From Clostridiales bacterium (GTDB lineage: Bacteria; Bacillota_A; Clostridia; Oscillospirales; Oscillospiraceae): a stretch of 26,372 nt of DNA. The translations under genes were made by a program, and so were the position numbers. Below, one piece after another: positions 1 through 7,936 of this stretch; within the stretch, counting starts at the first letter, position 1, and every line of letters starts with the position of its first letter. Location: the NCBI GenBank assembly GCA_022777455.1, contig JALFGI010000140.1, positions 1-26,372 of the forward strand, in the 5' to 3' direction. The notes below the pieces were generated by a model that was not told the DNA's origin, did no database searches, and worked only from the letters and a program-made list of their open reading frames with translations.

Positions 1-3000
1 GAAGGCATTGACGAGAAGCTCTTCGACTATGCCCGCACCACCGTTTTCTCCGAGCCCCAGCTGGACAATGTATCCGGGGACGTGGACCTGAGCGACGCCA
101 ACGTGGTGTTCGCCGTTGAGCCCCTGCCCGGCCAGTTTGACCAGCGGGCGGACTCCGCCGCCCAGTGCATTCAGCTCCAGAGCCAGGGAGAGCGGCCCAC
201 CGTCCGCAGTGCCAAGGTCTACGCCCTGTACGGCAAGCTCACCAAGAAGGACGTGGAGGCCATCAAGCACTACGTCATCAACGCGGTGGAGGCAAGAGAG
301 GCCTCTCTGGAAAAGCCGGAGACCCTGGCCATCCAGCACGCCGCTCCCGAAACCGTGGACACGGTGAAGGGCTTCATCAAGATGACCGACGCCGCCCTGC
401 AGAAGCTTCTGGACAAACTGGGCCTGGCTATGGACCTGGATGACCTGAAGTTCCTCCAGGCCTACTTCCGGGACGAAGAGCACCGGGATCCCACCATCAC
501 TGAAGTGCGGGTGGTGGACACCTACTGGTCCGACCACTGCCGCCACACCACCTTCTCCACCCACATTGACAAAGCCAAAATCTCCGACCCCACTGTGAAG
601 GCCGCCTACAAGCGGTATCTGGATGCCAGGGTGGAGGTCTACGGCAAGCAGAAGGCTTCGAAGCGCCCCCAGACCCTGATGGACATTGCCACCATCGGCA
701 CCAAAACCCTGAAAAAGCGGGGCCAGCTTCCCGAGCTGGACGAGAGCGAGGAGATCAACGCCTGCTCCATCCACGTTCCCACCGTCATCGACGGCAAGGA
801 AGAGGACTGGCTGCTGATGTTCAAAAACGAGACCCACAACCATCCCACGGAGATTGAGCCCTTCGGCGGCGCGGCCACCTGCATCGGCGGCTGCATCCGT
901 GACCCCCTGTCCGGTCGTGCCTATGTGCACCAGGCCATGCGTGTCACCGGCGGCGGCGACCCCCGGGTCAGCCTGAAGGACACCACCAAGGGCAAGCTCC
1001 CCCAGAGAAAGCTGGCCACCACCGCCGCAGCCGGTTACTCCTCCTACGGCAACCAGATCGGCCTGGCCACCGGCCATGTGGCAGAGCTGTACCACGAGGG
1101 CTACATTGCCAAGCGCCTGGAGTGCGGCGCCGTGGTTGCGGCCGCTCCCACCGCGAATGTGCGCCGGGAGGTTCCCGCCCCCGGTGACGTGGTTGTCCTG
1201 CTGGGCGGCCGCACCGGCCGTGACGGCATCGGCGGCGCCACCGGCTCCTCCAAGAGCCACAACATGAAATCCCTGCAGACCATGGCTTCCGAAGTCCAGA
1301 AGGGCAACGCCCCCGAAGAGCGGAAGATCCAGCGTCTGTTCCGCAACGGCCAGGTCACCCGCCTGATCAAGCGCTGCAACGACTTCGGCGCCGGCGGTGT
1401 TTCCGTTGCCATCGGCGAGCTGGCCGCCGGATTGCGCATCGACCTGGATGCCGTGCGGAAGAAATACGAAGGCCTGGACGGCACCGAGCTGGCCATCTCC
1501 GAATCCCAGGAACGGATGGCCGTGGTGGTCGCCCCCGAGGATGCGGACAAGTTCATTGAAGCCGCCCAGGCAGAAAACCTGGAAGCTTACCGGGTGGCCG
1601 TGGTCACCGAGGAAGCGCGGATGGTCATGGAGTGGAAGGGCAAGGAGATTGCCAACCTGAGCCGTGCCTTCCTGGACACCAACGGCGCCGTGAAGCACAC
1701 GGAGGTTGCCGTAGAGAAGAAGGACCTGTCCGCCCTGTCCAAGCCCCTGTACGCCTCCCTGCGGGAAATGGCTTCCAGCCTGAAAACCGCCAGCCGCCGA
1801 GGCCTGACTGAGCGTTTCGACGGCTCCATCGGCGCCGGCTCCGTGCTGATGCCCTTCGGCGGCAGAAATCAGACGACCCCCGCCCAGGCCATGGCGGCCC
1901 TGTTCCCCGTGCTGCCCGGGCAGACTACCAGCCAGGCCAGTGTGATGGCTTGGGGCTGCGATCCCGACCAGATGTGCATCGACCCCTACACCGGCGCCCA
2001 TGACGCTGTCTACAGCTCCATGGCCAAGCTGGTGGCTGCCGGTGCCGACTATCATAAAGCCTACCTGACGTTGCAGGAGTTCTTCGAAAAGCTGCGCACC
2101 GACCCCAATCGCTGGGGCAAGCCCTTCGCCGCCCTGCTGGGTGCGCTGGATGCTCAGCTGGAGCTGAATACCGCCGCCATCGGCGGTAAGGACTCCATGT
2201 CCGGTTCCTTCCTGGATTTGGATGTGCCTCCCACGGTGATTTCCTTTGCCATTGCTCCCGTGGACGCCGGGAAGGTGCTCTCCCCCGAATTCAAGGGTGC
2301 CAACCATCCCGTCTACCTCTTCGCTCCTGCCGGGAATGCCCCCGAGGACGTTAAGGCCAGCTGGGACGCCTTCTCCTGGCTCCACAGCCAGGGCAAGGTA
2401 CTCTCCGCCTGGGCAGTGGAGAACGGCGCCGCCGAGGCCGTGATGAAGATGAGCTTCGGCAACGAGATCGGCTTCCACAGCGAGAACTTCACCGACTGGT
2501 ATACCTACGGCCCCGGCTGCCTGATTGCGGAGCTCACCGAGGATGTGTGGATGCGCAGTGCTGTGAAGATTGGCTACACCACCGAGCGGCCCGTGATTGT
2601 TCTGGGCGAGGACGAGGCCTCCATTGAGGAGCTGCGCAGCCTGAACGAGGCCACCCTGGCAAAGGTCTACCCCACCAAGGTCACCGAGGACGATCAGGAC
2701 ATTCCCGCCTTCAACTACCAAGCCAAGAGCTACCCCGCTCCTGCTGTAAAGGTGGCCCGTCCCAAGGTGTTGATCCCCGTGTTCCCCGGCACCAACTGCG
2801 AATATGACTCCGCTCGGGCTATGATGAGCGCCGGTGCCGATGCGGAAATCACCGTGATTCGCAACCTCACCGCCGCCGATGTCCAGCGCAGCGTGGAGGA
2901 ATTCGCCAAGAAGGCTGCTCAGGCTCAGATGATCTTCCTCCCCGGCGGCTTCTCCGGCGGCGACGAGCCCGACGGCTCCGCCAAGTTCATCACCGCCTTC

Positions 3001-3555
3001 TTCCGCAACCCGGCCATTAAGGAACAGGTCACCGCCCTGCTGGAGAACCGGGACGGGCTGATGCTGGGCATCTGCAACGGCTTCCAGGCGCTGATCAAGC
3101 TGGGTCTGGTCCCCTACGGCAAAATCATCGACACCGACGATACCTGCCCCACCCTGACCTATAACATCATCGGCCGCCACCAGTCCAAGGTAGTCCGCAC
3201 CCGGATCTGTTCCAACAAGTCCCCCTGGCTGGCCGGTACCGAAGTGGGCAGCGTGTGCTCCGTGCCCATTTCCCACGGCGAGGGCCGGTTCTTCGCCAGC
3301 GACGAGGTGGTGCAGCAGCTGGCGGAAAACGGCCAGATTGCCACCCAGTACGTAGACCTCTCCGGCAAGCCCACCATGGACACCGAGTTCAATCCCAACG
3401 GCTCCGTCTTTGCCATTGAGGGCATCACTTCCCCCGACGGCCGGGTCCTGGGCAAAATGGGCCACAGCGAGCGTATTGGAAAGAACCTTTACCGCAATGT
3501 CCCCGGGGAATATGACATCAAGCTGTTTGAGAACGCAGTGAAGTATTTTAAGTAA
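1..3555 (+). CDS. purL: Phosphoribosylformylglycinamidine synthase, long single-chain form (5' end outside window)
   Basis: This enzyme makes FGAM from FGAR, glutamine and ATP in the fourth step of de novo purine synthesis in the cytosol. The frame is open from base 1, so the gene is cut by the window edge. The GTG at 82 is internal, because the residues before it (TVFSEPQ) are also family-like. 1184 residues are visible; perhaps 50-80 N-terminal ones are missing. The order is the linker region, two AIRS-like synthase halves (FKNETHNHPTEIEPFGGAATC near 830-890; a second half with AIGGKDSMSGSF near 2175-2215) and a C-terminal class I glutaminase. The glutaminase has GICNGFQ with the catalytic Cys at 3073-3075 and the SHGEGRF motif near 3270. 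It ends at a TAA followed by a strong terminator. No other purine gene is in the window. Confidence 0.97.
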   Translation, partial: EGIDEKLFDYARTTVFSEPQLDNVSGDVDLSDANVVFAVEPLPGQFDQRADSAAQCIQLQSQGERPTVRSAKVYALYGKLTKKDVEAIKHYVINAVEAREASLEKPETLAIQHAAPETVDTVKGFIKMTDAALQKLLDKLGLAMDLDDLKFLQAYFRDEEHRDPTITEVRVVDTYWSDHCRHTTFSTHIDKAKISDPTVKAAYKRYLDARVEVYGKQKASKRPQTLMDIATIGTKTLKKRGQLPELDESEEINACSIHVPTVIDGKEEDWLLMFKNETHNHPTEIEPFGGAATCIGGCIRDPLSGRAYVHQAMRVTGGGDPRVSLKDTTKGKLPQRKLATTAAAGYSSYGNQIGLATGHVAELYHEGYIAKRLECGAVVAAAPTANVRREVPAPGDVVVLLGGRTGRDGIGGATGSSKSHNMKSLQTMASEVQKGNAPEERKIQRLFRNGQVTRLIKRCNDFGAGGVSVAIGELAAGLRIDLDAVRKKYEGLDGTELAISESQERMAVVVAPEDADKFIEAAQAENLEAYRVAVVTEEARMVMEWKGKEIANLSRAFLDTNGAVKHTEVAVEKKDLSALSKPLYASLREMASSLKTASRRGLTERFDGSIGAGSVLMPFGGRNQTTPAQAMAALFPVLPGQTTSQASVMAWGCDPDQMCIDPYTGAHDAVYSSMAKLVAAGADYHKAYLTLQEFFEKLRTDPNRWGKPFAALLGALDAQLELNTAAIGGKDSMSGSFLDLDVPPTVISFAIAPVDAGKVLSPEFKGANHPVYLFAPAGNAPEDVKASWDAFSWLHSQGKVLSAWAVENGAAEAVMKMSFGNEIGFHSENFTDWYTYGPGCLIAELTEDVWMRSAVKIGYTTERPVIVLGEDEASIEELRSLNEATLAKVYPTKVTEDDQDIPAFNYQAKSYPAPAVKVARPKVLIPVFPGTNCEYDSARAMMSAGADAEITVIRNLTAADVQRSVEEFAKKAAQAQMIFLPGGFSGGDEPDGSAKFITAFFRNPAIKEQVTALLENRDGLMLGICNGFQALIKLGLVPYGKIIDTDDTCPTLTYNIIGRHQSKVVRTRICSNKSPWLAGTEVGSVCSVPISHGEGRFFASDEVVQQLAENGQIATQYVDLSGKPTMDTEFNPNGSVFAIEGITSPDGRVLGKMGHSERIGKNLYRNVPGEYDIKLFENAVKYFK

Positions 3556-3571
3556 GCCCTAAAACCAGGAT

Positions 3572-3603
3572 AGCCCCCGTCCGTGTTGGACGGGGGCTGT
3601 TTT
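3572..3603 (+). terminator. Rho-independent terminator of purL
   Basis: A perfect 11-bp stem (AGCCCCCGTCC / GGACGGGGGCT) with a 5-nt loop is followed by GTTTTG. It starts 16 bases after the purL stop, so purL transcription should end here and not run into the regulator gene. Confidence 0.9.
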
Positions 3604-3669
3604 GCAACCTGAAGTTGCGGTAATTGAGAAAAAAGCATCTGTAAAGCGGTGGTCATTGTTCCTTTTCCG

Positions 3670-3678
3670 TGATAAAAT
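3670..3678 (+). promoter_or_regulatory. Possible extended -10 promoter for the XRE regulator
   Basis: TGATAAAAT at 3670-3678 fits an extended -10 (TGN followed by TAAAAT). The sequence 17 bases upstream, TGGTCA, matches the -35 consensus at only four of six positions. A clear ribosome binding site, AAAGGAGAA, lies just before the ATG at 3716. The gene is isolated from purL by the terminator and needs its own promoter. Confidence 0.45.
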
Positions 3679-3715
3679 GCTTCTACAGCGCTGAAACACA
3701 CAAAGGAGAACCCCT

Positions 3716-4384
3716 ATGAGCTTTGGAAGAAATTTGCAGCATCTGCGCCGCCTCAGCGGGAATATGACCCAGGAGGCTCTGGCGGAGCGATTGAATGTGA
3801 GCCGCCAGACCGTTTCCAAGTGGGAAATGGACGCCGCCCAGCCGGAAATGGCCAAAGCCCTGGAGCTTTGCCGGATTTTCAGCTGCACCCTGGACAATCT
3901 GTTCCGGGAGGAGCTGGATGAATGCGACAGCGCCTATTCCCGTTTGCGGGTGGAGAATGTGCCGGGGTTCCGGTATGTGCGCCACGCAGTCATCAGCCCC
4001 ACACCGGAGGAGGATGCCCTGGACCGGCTGCGCGCCATCGCCCGCAAATGCGGCGTGGAGGAGCCCCGGCTGATCGGCTGGGATTTCCCCTGCCTTTCCC
4101 AGGAGCAGCTCAACGTCTACCACATGCACGGCTATGCCGCCGCCTGGATTCTCCCGGAGGGAACAGAACCGGAGGAGATGGAAATTCTGGAGCAGCCTCC
4201 CTGCCGCTACGCCGCCATTCACATCGAACACCCCTTTGACAACCCCTTTGTCACCATCCCCAAGGCCTACCGGACTCTGATGGACTATATGCGCCTCAAT
4301 GGTCTGGAGCACACCAAAGAAGGAGTCATCCCCTGCTTTGAAACCGCCGGAGAGACCATGGATATTTACATTGCCTGTCAATAA
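3716..4384 (+). CDS. XRE-family regulator with GyrI-like effector-binding domain
   Basis: This is a 222-residue predicted cytosolic transcription regulator. Residues about 5-60 form a lambda-repressor-type helix-turn-helix (MTQEALAERLNVSRQTVSKWE is the recognisable core). Residues about 75-222 resemble the AraC effector-binding/GyrI-like fold, with the conserved late segment ending in MDIYIACQ; this domain usually binds small hydrophobic or cationic compounds. The ATG at 3716 is preceded by AAAGGAGAA at good spacing. The gene stands alone on the plus strand, convergent with queT. Its target is not evident. It is not a MerR protein, so it is not the obvious partner of the MerR-type operator at 7667-7687. 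Confidence 0.85.
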   Translation: MSFGRNLQHLRRLSGNMTQEALAERLNVSRQTVSKWEMDAAQPEMAKALELCRIFSCTLDNLFREELDECDSAYSRLRVENVPGFRYVRHAVISPTPEEDALDRLRAIARKCGVEEPRLIGWDFPCLSQEQLNVYHMHGYAAAWILPEGTEPEEMEILEQPPCRYAAIHIEHPFDNPFVTIPKAYRTLMDYMRLNGLEHTKEGVIPCFETAGETMDIYIACQ

Positions 4385-4390
4385 GGCGAC

Positions 4391-4607
4391 AATTCATAAT
4401 TTGGCGTACCGGAACTGACGCACCACTTGGCTCCCCCTATGGGGGAGCTGGCTGCCCCGTAAGGGGCTCACCTGAGAGGGCAACACGCAGCGTATAAAAA
4501 TGGTGCTTCCTTCTCTACGGTACCCTCTCAGTCAGCCTGACGGCTGCCAGCTCTCCCAAAGGGAGAGCCAAGAGGCACTGCCGTATCTAGCCGCCAAACA
4601 ACAATTA
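4391..4607. repeat. Palindromic MITE-like repeat, copy A
   Basis: This element fills the gap between the convergent XRE and queT genes, starting 7 bases after the XRE stop. Its tips are imperfect inverted repeats (AATTCATAATTTGGCG at 4391-4406; CCGCCAAACAACAATT at 4591-4606). Inside are two inverted, diverged modules: 4426-4480 (CTTGGCT to GAGAGGG) and 4523-4572 (CCCTCTC to AGCCAAG). Each module contains short hairpins such as CTCCC-AAA-GGGAG. There is no ORF of its own. It is likely a non-autonomous mobile element, and its hairpins may also help end transcription from both sides. Confidence 0.8.
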
Positions 4608-4613
4608 TCCGTT

Positions 4614-5123
4614 TCAGGCAAACAGCTTTTGATCCAGGCCCCGGGCCTTGACGGCGTAGAATACCACGCTGCCCACTGCCAGCAGGGCGATGAACTCTCC
4701 CAGGGCAACAAACAGGGCATTGTACCAGAAGCTGGCCTCGCCGATGTAAACCGTGAGCTCCCATCCCACCAGGACGGCGTTGGTCACAGCGGGCAGCAGC
4801 ATTCCCACCAGAGGATAGCCCTTGACCGTGATCTTCCGGGTCAGCCACATGCCCTCGGCGGCAATCAGGGTAGCCAAGGTGCCCACCAGCCAGTCCAGAG
4901 GCAGGGTGCCGGCAAAGGTCAGGTTAAAGATCAGGCAGCCCAGCGTCAGGCCGGGCACGGCGGCGGGAGTGAAGAAGGCGAACACGCACAGCGCCTCGCT
5001 GATACGCACCTGGATGGCCATAGAGGTGGAACCCGGCCAGAGCAGATACTGGGCATAGGTCAGTGCGGCATAGAGGGCAGCAAAGATGGCCGAATGGGTA
5101 ATGAAGCGGGTGTTGTTTTTCAT
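4614..5123 (-). CDS. queT: QueT-type ECF transporter S component (queuosine precursor uptake)
   Basis: This is a 169-residue integral membrane protein of about six helices, resembling the QueT family (COG4708). QueT is the substrate-binding subunit of an energy-coupling factor transporter thought to import a queuosine precursor such as preQ1, and it works with a shared EcfAA'T module that is not in this window. The start at 5123 (MKNNTRF) is chosen because AGGAGAG lies just upstream and the longer open frame reads through leader hairpins. The preQ1-I-like leader upstream independently supports the assignment. No queuosine synthesis genes are adjacent. The stop is 6 bases from repeat copy A. 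Confidence 0.88.
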   Translation of the reverse strand: MKNNTRFITHSAIFAALYAALTYAQYLLWPGSTSMAIQVRISEALCVFAFFTPAAVPGLTLGCLIFNLTFAGTLPLDWLVGTLATLIAAEGMWLTRKITVKGYPLVGMLLPAVTNAVLVGWELTVYIGEASFWYNALFVALGEFIALLAVGSVVFYAVKARGLDQKLFA

Positions 5124-5138
5124 GATACTCTCTCCTAA

Positions 5139-5168
5139 CAAAAATGCGGTCACAGACACGTGACCGCA
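5139..5168 (-). terminator. Leader terminator 2 of queT
   Basis: A second perfect 9-bp stem (TGCGGTCAC / GTGACCGCA, 6-nt loop) is followed on the minus strand by TTTTTG. It ends only about 16 bases before the queT ATG and abuts the ribosome binding site TAGGAGAG. Two terminator-shaped hairpins therefore stand in series between aptamer and gene. Confidence 0.75.
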
Positions 5169-5169
5169 G

Positions 5170-5199
5170 CAAAAGAAAATGGGCGCAAAATGCGCCCAT
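5170..5199 (-). terminator. Leader terminator 1 of queT
   Basis: A perfect 9-bp stem (ATGGGCGCA / TGCGCCCAT, 3-nt loop) is followed on the minus strand by TTTCTTTT. It lies just downstream of the aptamer and is the likely expression platform. The aptamer loop contains CCATC, which could pair with the GATGG at the 5' foot of this stem as an antiterminator when no ligand is bound (inference). Confidence 0.8.
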
Positions 5200-5212
5200 C
5201 TTTTTGTAAATT

Positions 5213-5253
5213 CCCTAGTTTTGTTTACCGACAGGATGGTCACGAACTGTCCT
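5213..5253 (-). ncRNA. Candidate preQ1-I riboswitch aptamer upstream of queT
   Basis: On the minus strand a 5-bp stem (GACAG at 5247-5251 with CTGTC at 5230-5234) encloses a 12-nt loop containing GACC. It is followed by the A-rich tail TAAACAAAACTAGG. That short hairpin plus A-rich tail ending in GG is the H-type pseudoknot layout of preQ1-I riboswitches. The location, between a strong promoter and a queT gene, is typical. I matched it from memory of the consensus and not with a covariance model; preQ1-III is the alternative class. Confidence 0.72.
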
Positions 5254-5270
5254 ATTGAGTTGCACAAAGA

Positions 5271-5299
5271 AGTATATCCTATTTTGTGGAATCTGTCAA
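5271..5299 (-). promoter_or_regulatory. Sigma-A promoter of queT
   Basis: TTGACA (5294-5299) and TATACT (5271-5276), read on the minus strand, are separated by exactly 17 bases. The predicted transcript starts near 5264 and carries a leader of about 140 nt with the aptamer and both terminators. The -35 lies 8 bases past the stop of the upstream ABC permease gene, so there is no separate terminator between them. Confidence 0.88.
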
Positions 5300-5307
5300 G
5301 TAGGGAA

Positions 5308-6909
5308 TCACAGGGCATCGAATCTGGCGGCTCCTCTGGTATTCAGCCACCGGGTCACGACCAGCGAAAGCACCCCAAACAGTGCGGCGCAAAGGCCTAT
5401 GTACAGCTCCGTGGAGAGCAGATTCCGGGTAAAATAGCATCCCACCGCCGCCAGAACAGGCAGTGCAAAGCCAACAAATACAGAAATCAGCACATTCATG
5501 CTCTGCTTGATGGGCATTGCCTCGGAAGTCCACTGGAAATTGGGACGGAGCACGCCCAACATCAGCCCAAAGGCGCCGGTGAGCCACAGGAAGGCCACCG
5601 TAAACACGGCACACAGGCCAATGGTCAGTGCCCCCAGCTTCAGGCAAACGCCCAGCACCACCACGGCAAACAGGGCGGCGGGCAGATTCAGCCACAGGTG
5701 CAGCCGGAGCTTGGCGGAAAGCACCATTTTCCCGCTGACAGGCAGAGAACGGAGAATCCATAGGTGCTTCCCTTCCAGGGAAACCGAGGGGGTGGACACG
5801 GCGTTCAGACCGGAACACATACACACGACCAGCACCACCGCCATGGGCAGCAGGTTGTTGACAATGGGCAGCATCTGCCCAATTCCGGTAATCATCTCAT
5901 CCAGGAATTCCCGCTTCACCAGGGCAATCACTGACACCACAGGCAAGATTGCAATGCCCAGGCCGCAGTTGAGCATGTAGGTTGGGCTGCTGACAAAGCG
6001 CCTCAGCTCCCGGCTCAGCAGGGCGGAGGAGACGCCGGCGGACTTGACAGAAACCTTCCCCCCACGTCTGCCCTCGCTGCGGGTGCGGATGGCAATGTGA
6101 AGGAAGCTCTTGGACAGAACGATAAAGCACAGAGCAAAGAGCGCCAGGGTGATGCCGGAGAAAATCGCCATGGCTTTGGCATCCCCCACCGCGGCCATAC
6201 CCAGCTGATAGAACAAATTGGCCCATACCCGAATTCCCTCGCCCAGAGCCTGAGCATTCAGCAGCAGCTTCTGGAGAATTCCCATCCAGTTGAAGCACAC
6301 ATAGTAGTAGCCGCCAAAGAGCACCAGAGACAAAACCACAATGACGAAGCTCTTGTTCTTCACCCGGGTGGAAACAAGAGCCACCACCCAGCCCAGTACA
6401 CAGGTAACCACCGTGACGAAAAGCGCCACCAGGAAAATCAGCAGCACATCAAACACCACGGATGCTGTAGACACTGTGCCGAAAAGCCAGGCATAAATCA
6501 CAGCCGGAATCCAGACGGTGCCGCTGTACATCAGGCTCATGCCGTAAACCAGGGACATCCGGGTGATGAGGATTTTGGAGGGAGGAATGGGCATGGCCAG
6601 GAGCATCTCATTGTCCTTGGCAAGATACAGCGTGGAATAGGTATTGAACACGCTGCCGAAGGTTCCCAGCAGCACAGAGAGAATCCCCATCAGCACAAAA
6701 TACAGCCATTCCATTCCGGCCGCAAACAATCCGTCCCCCATTAGGAAGGAGAGTCCAAAGAACACTCCGGCGAGGAACAGCATGACAGCCGCAAAGAACA
6801 CAAACATCCCAAAGATGCCACCCGCGGAGCGTCTTTTCCCGGTTTTGGGATTGACAAAATAGGAGCGGAAGCACTCCTGATACTGTTTTTTGATCAGGGT
6901 TTTCAGCAT
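5308..6909 (-). CDS. ABC transporter permease (ABC-2-like, multi-helix)
   Basis: This 533-residue membrane protein has many hydrophobic helices in two clusters (about residues 30-320 and 375-525), with a basic cytosolic stretch near the middle (RTRSEGRRGGK). It is the membrane half of the transporter whose ATPase gene ends 2 bases upstream. The start at 6909 (MLKTLIKKQYQ) follows directly on the ATPase stop, and the longer open frame upstream is out-of-frame ATPase sequence. Pairing with a single ATPase gene fits an exporter, but the substrate cannot be read from sequence. The MerR-type operator upstream hints at a toxic metal, drug or oxidant as inducer (inference). Confidence 0.88.
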   Translation of the reverse strand: MLKTLIKKQYQECFRSYFVNPKTGKRRSAGGIFGMFVFFAAVMLFLAGVFFGLSFLMGDGLFAAGMEWLYFVLMGILSVLLGTFGSVFNTYSTLYLAKDNEMLLAMPIPPSKILITRMSLVYGMSLMYSGTVWIPAVIYAWLFGTVSTASVVFDVLLIFLVALFVTVVTCVLGWVVALVSTRVKNKSFVIVVLSLVLFGGYYYVCFNWMGILQKLLLNAQALGEGIRVWANLFYQLGMAAVGDAKAMAIFSGITLALFALCFIVLSKSFLHIAIRTRSEGRRGGKVSVKSAGVSSALLSRELRRFVSSPTYMLNCGLGIAILPVVSVIALVKREFLDEMITGIGQMLPIVNNLLPMAVVLVVCMCSGLNAVSTPSVSLEGKHLWILRSLPVSGKMVLSAKLRLHLWLNLPAALFAVVVLGVCLKLGALTIGLCAVFTVAFLWLTGAFGLMLGVLRPNFQWTSEAMPIKQSMNVLISVFVGFALPVLAAVGCYFTRNLLSTELYIGLCAALFGVLSLVVTRWLNTRGAARFDAL

Positions 6910-6911
6910 GG

Positions 6912-7616
6912 TTATCCCTCCAGCTCCAGGAACACGGATTCCAGACTGGTATCGCCCCTCACATCCTCCATGGTGCCGGAGCGAATGAGCCTTCCGCCCT
7001 TGATGATGGCCACTTTGTCGCAGAGCTTTTCCGCCACCTCCAGCACGTGGGTGGAGAAGAAGATGGCGCCGCCCCGGTCGCAAACCTGGCGCATCATCTC
7101 CTTCAGAATGTGGGCGGCCTTGGGGTCCAGGCCCACGAAGGGCTCGTCCATGAGGATCAGCTCCGGCTGATGGAGCCAGGCGGAAATGATGGCCAGCTTC
7201 TGCTTCATGCCGTGGGAATAGGAGCCGATGGACTGGGTCAGATCGGCGGTGAGCTCGAAGGCCTCCCCCAACTCCTGAATGCGCCGGCTGCGCTCCTGGG
7301 CGGGGACACCGAACACATTTCCTACGAAGTTCAAATACTGGATGCCGGTCATGAAGTCATACAGATCGGGGTTGTCGGGGATGTAGGCAATTTTCTTCTT
7401 GCAGGCAATGGGGTCCGCCTTCATGGACACCCCGTCCACCAGGATCTCGCCGCTGTCAAACTGCATGATTCCCGCCACACTTTTCAGGGTAGTGGTTTTG
7501 CCCGCGCCGTTGTGGCCGATGAAGCCGTAAATCTCCCCGGCCTGGATGTGCAGGGACAAATCGTCCACGGCTTTTTTCTCGCCGTAGGTTTTGGTGAAAT
7601 GATTGATTTTCAGCAT
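6912..7616 (-). CDS. ABC transporter ATP-binding protein
   Basis: This 234-residue cytosolic ATPase has Walker A GHNGAGKT at residues 34-41, signature SHGMKQ, Walker B LILMDEP and the switch histidine in STHVLEVAEKLCD. It resembles the CcmA/YxlF-like group that drives ABC-2 type permeases. The start at 7616 (MLKINHFTKTYG) has GAGGAGA upstream. It is the first gene of a two-gene operon with the permease, separated by 2 bases, which suggests translational coupling. The promoter carries a MerR-type operator. Confidence 0.95.
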   Translation of the reverse strand: MLKINHFTKTYGEKKAVDDLSLHIQAGEIYGFIGHNGAGKTTTLKSVAGIMQFDSGEILVDGVSMKADPIACKKKIAYIPDNPDLYDFMTGIQYLNFVGNVFGVPAQERSRRIQELGEAFELTADLTQSIGSYSHGMKQKLAIISAWLHQPELILMDEPFVGLDPKAAHILKEMMRQVCDRGGAIFFSTHVLEVAEKLCDKVAIIKGGRLIRSGTMEDVRGDTSLESVFLELEG

Positions 7617-7659
7617 ATACGTTTCTCCTCTTTTGACTGGTTTGGTTTTCCATGCCGTG

Positions 7660-7690
7660 AATATACACCTTCCACAAGGTGGAAGGTCAA
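7660..7690 (-). promoter_or_regulatory. MerR-type promoter/operator of the ABC transporter operon
   Basis: Read on the minus strand, TTGACC (7685-7690) and TATATT (7660-7665) are separated by 19 bases. The spacer region carries a perfect 9-bp inverted repeat, ACCTTCCAC-CTT-GTGGAAGGT (7667-7687). An overlong 19-bp spacer with ACCTTCC/GGAAGGT half-sites is the hallmark of MerR-family regulated promoters such as those of CueR and ZntR. The regulator binds between the elements and twists the DNA to activate. The predicted start is about 37 bases before the ATG. No MerR gene is in the window. Confidence 0.85.
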
Positions 7691-7721
7691 GTGTTTTTTG
7701 AAAAGTTTTCCATTGAATTGG

Positions 7722-7936
7722 TAAATTGTAATTTGGCGGGCAGATACGGTAGCACCCCTTGGCTCTCCCTTTGGGAGAGCTGTCAGCCGAGCAGGCTGAC
7801 TGAGAGGGTACCGCAGTAAGATAAGAGCACTCGAAAAAACCATGCAGCCCTCTCAGTCTGCCCCTATGGGGCAGCCAGCTCCCCCATAGGGGGAGCCAAG
7901 GGGTGCGTCGGTCCCGGCCCGCCAAATTACAATTTA
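7722..7936. repeat. Palindromic MITE-like repeat, copy B (perfect terminal inverted repeats)
   Basis: This is the most intact copy: 19-bp perfect terminal inverted repeats, TAAATTGTAATTTGGCGGG at 7722-7740 and its complement at 7918-7936. The TA at each outer edge could be target duplication. Inside, modules 7758-7808 and 7848-7900 match copy A's two modules in swapped order, so copy B is inverted relative to A. It lies between the stop of the GNAT-phosphatase gene and the MerR-type promoter. The right tip supplies that gene's stop codon. It encodes no protein. Confidence 0.88.

Noticed and set aside
1..82. GTG at 82 as the start of purL
   Set aside because: The frame continues upstream to base 1 with family-like residues and there is no ribosome binding site before the GTG, so the gene is simply cut by the window.
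4500..5138. Plus-strand open frame through repeat A and across queT
   Set aside because: It reads through a palindromic repeat and the antisense of queT, and has no family resemblance.
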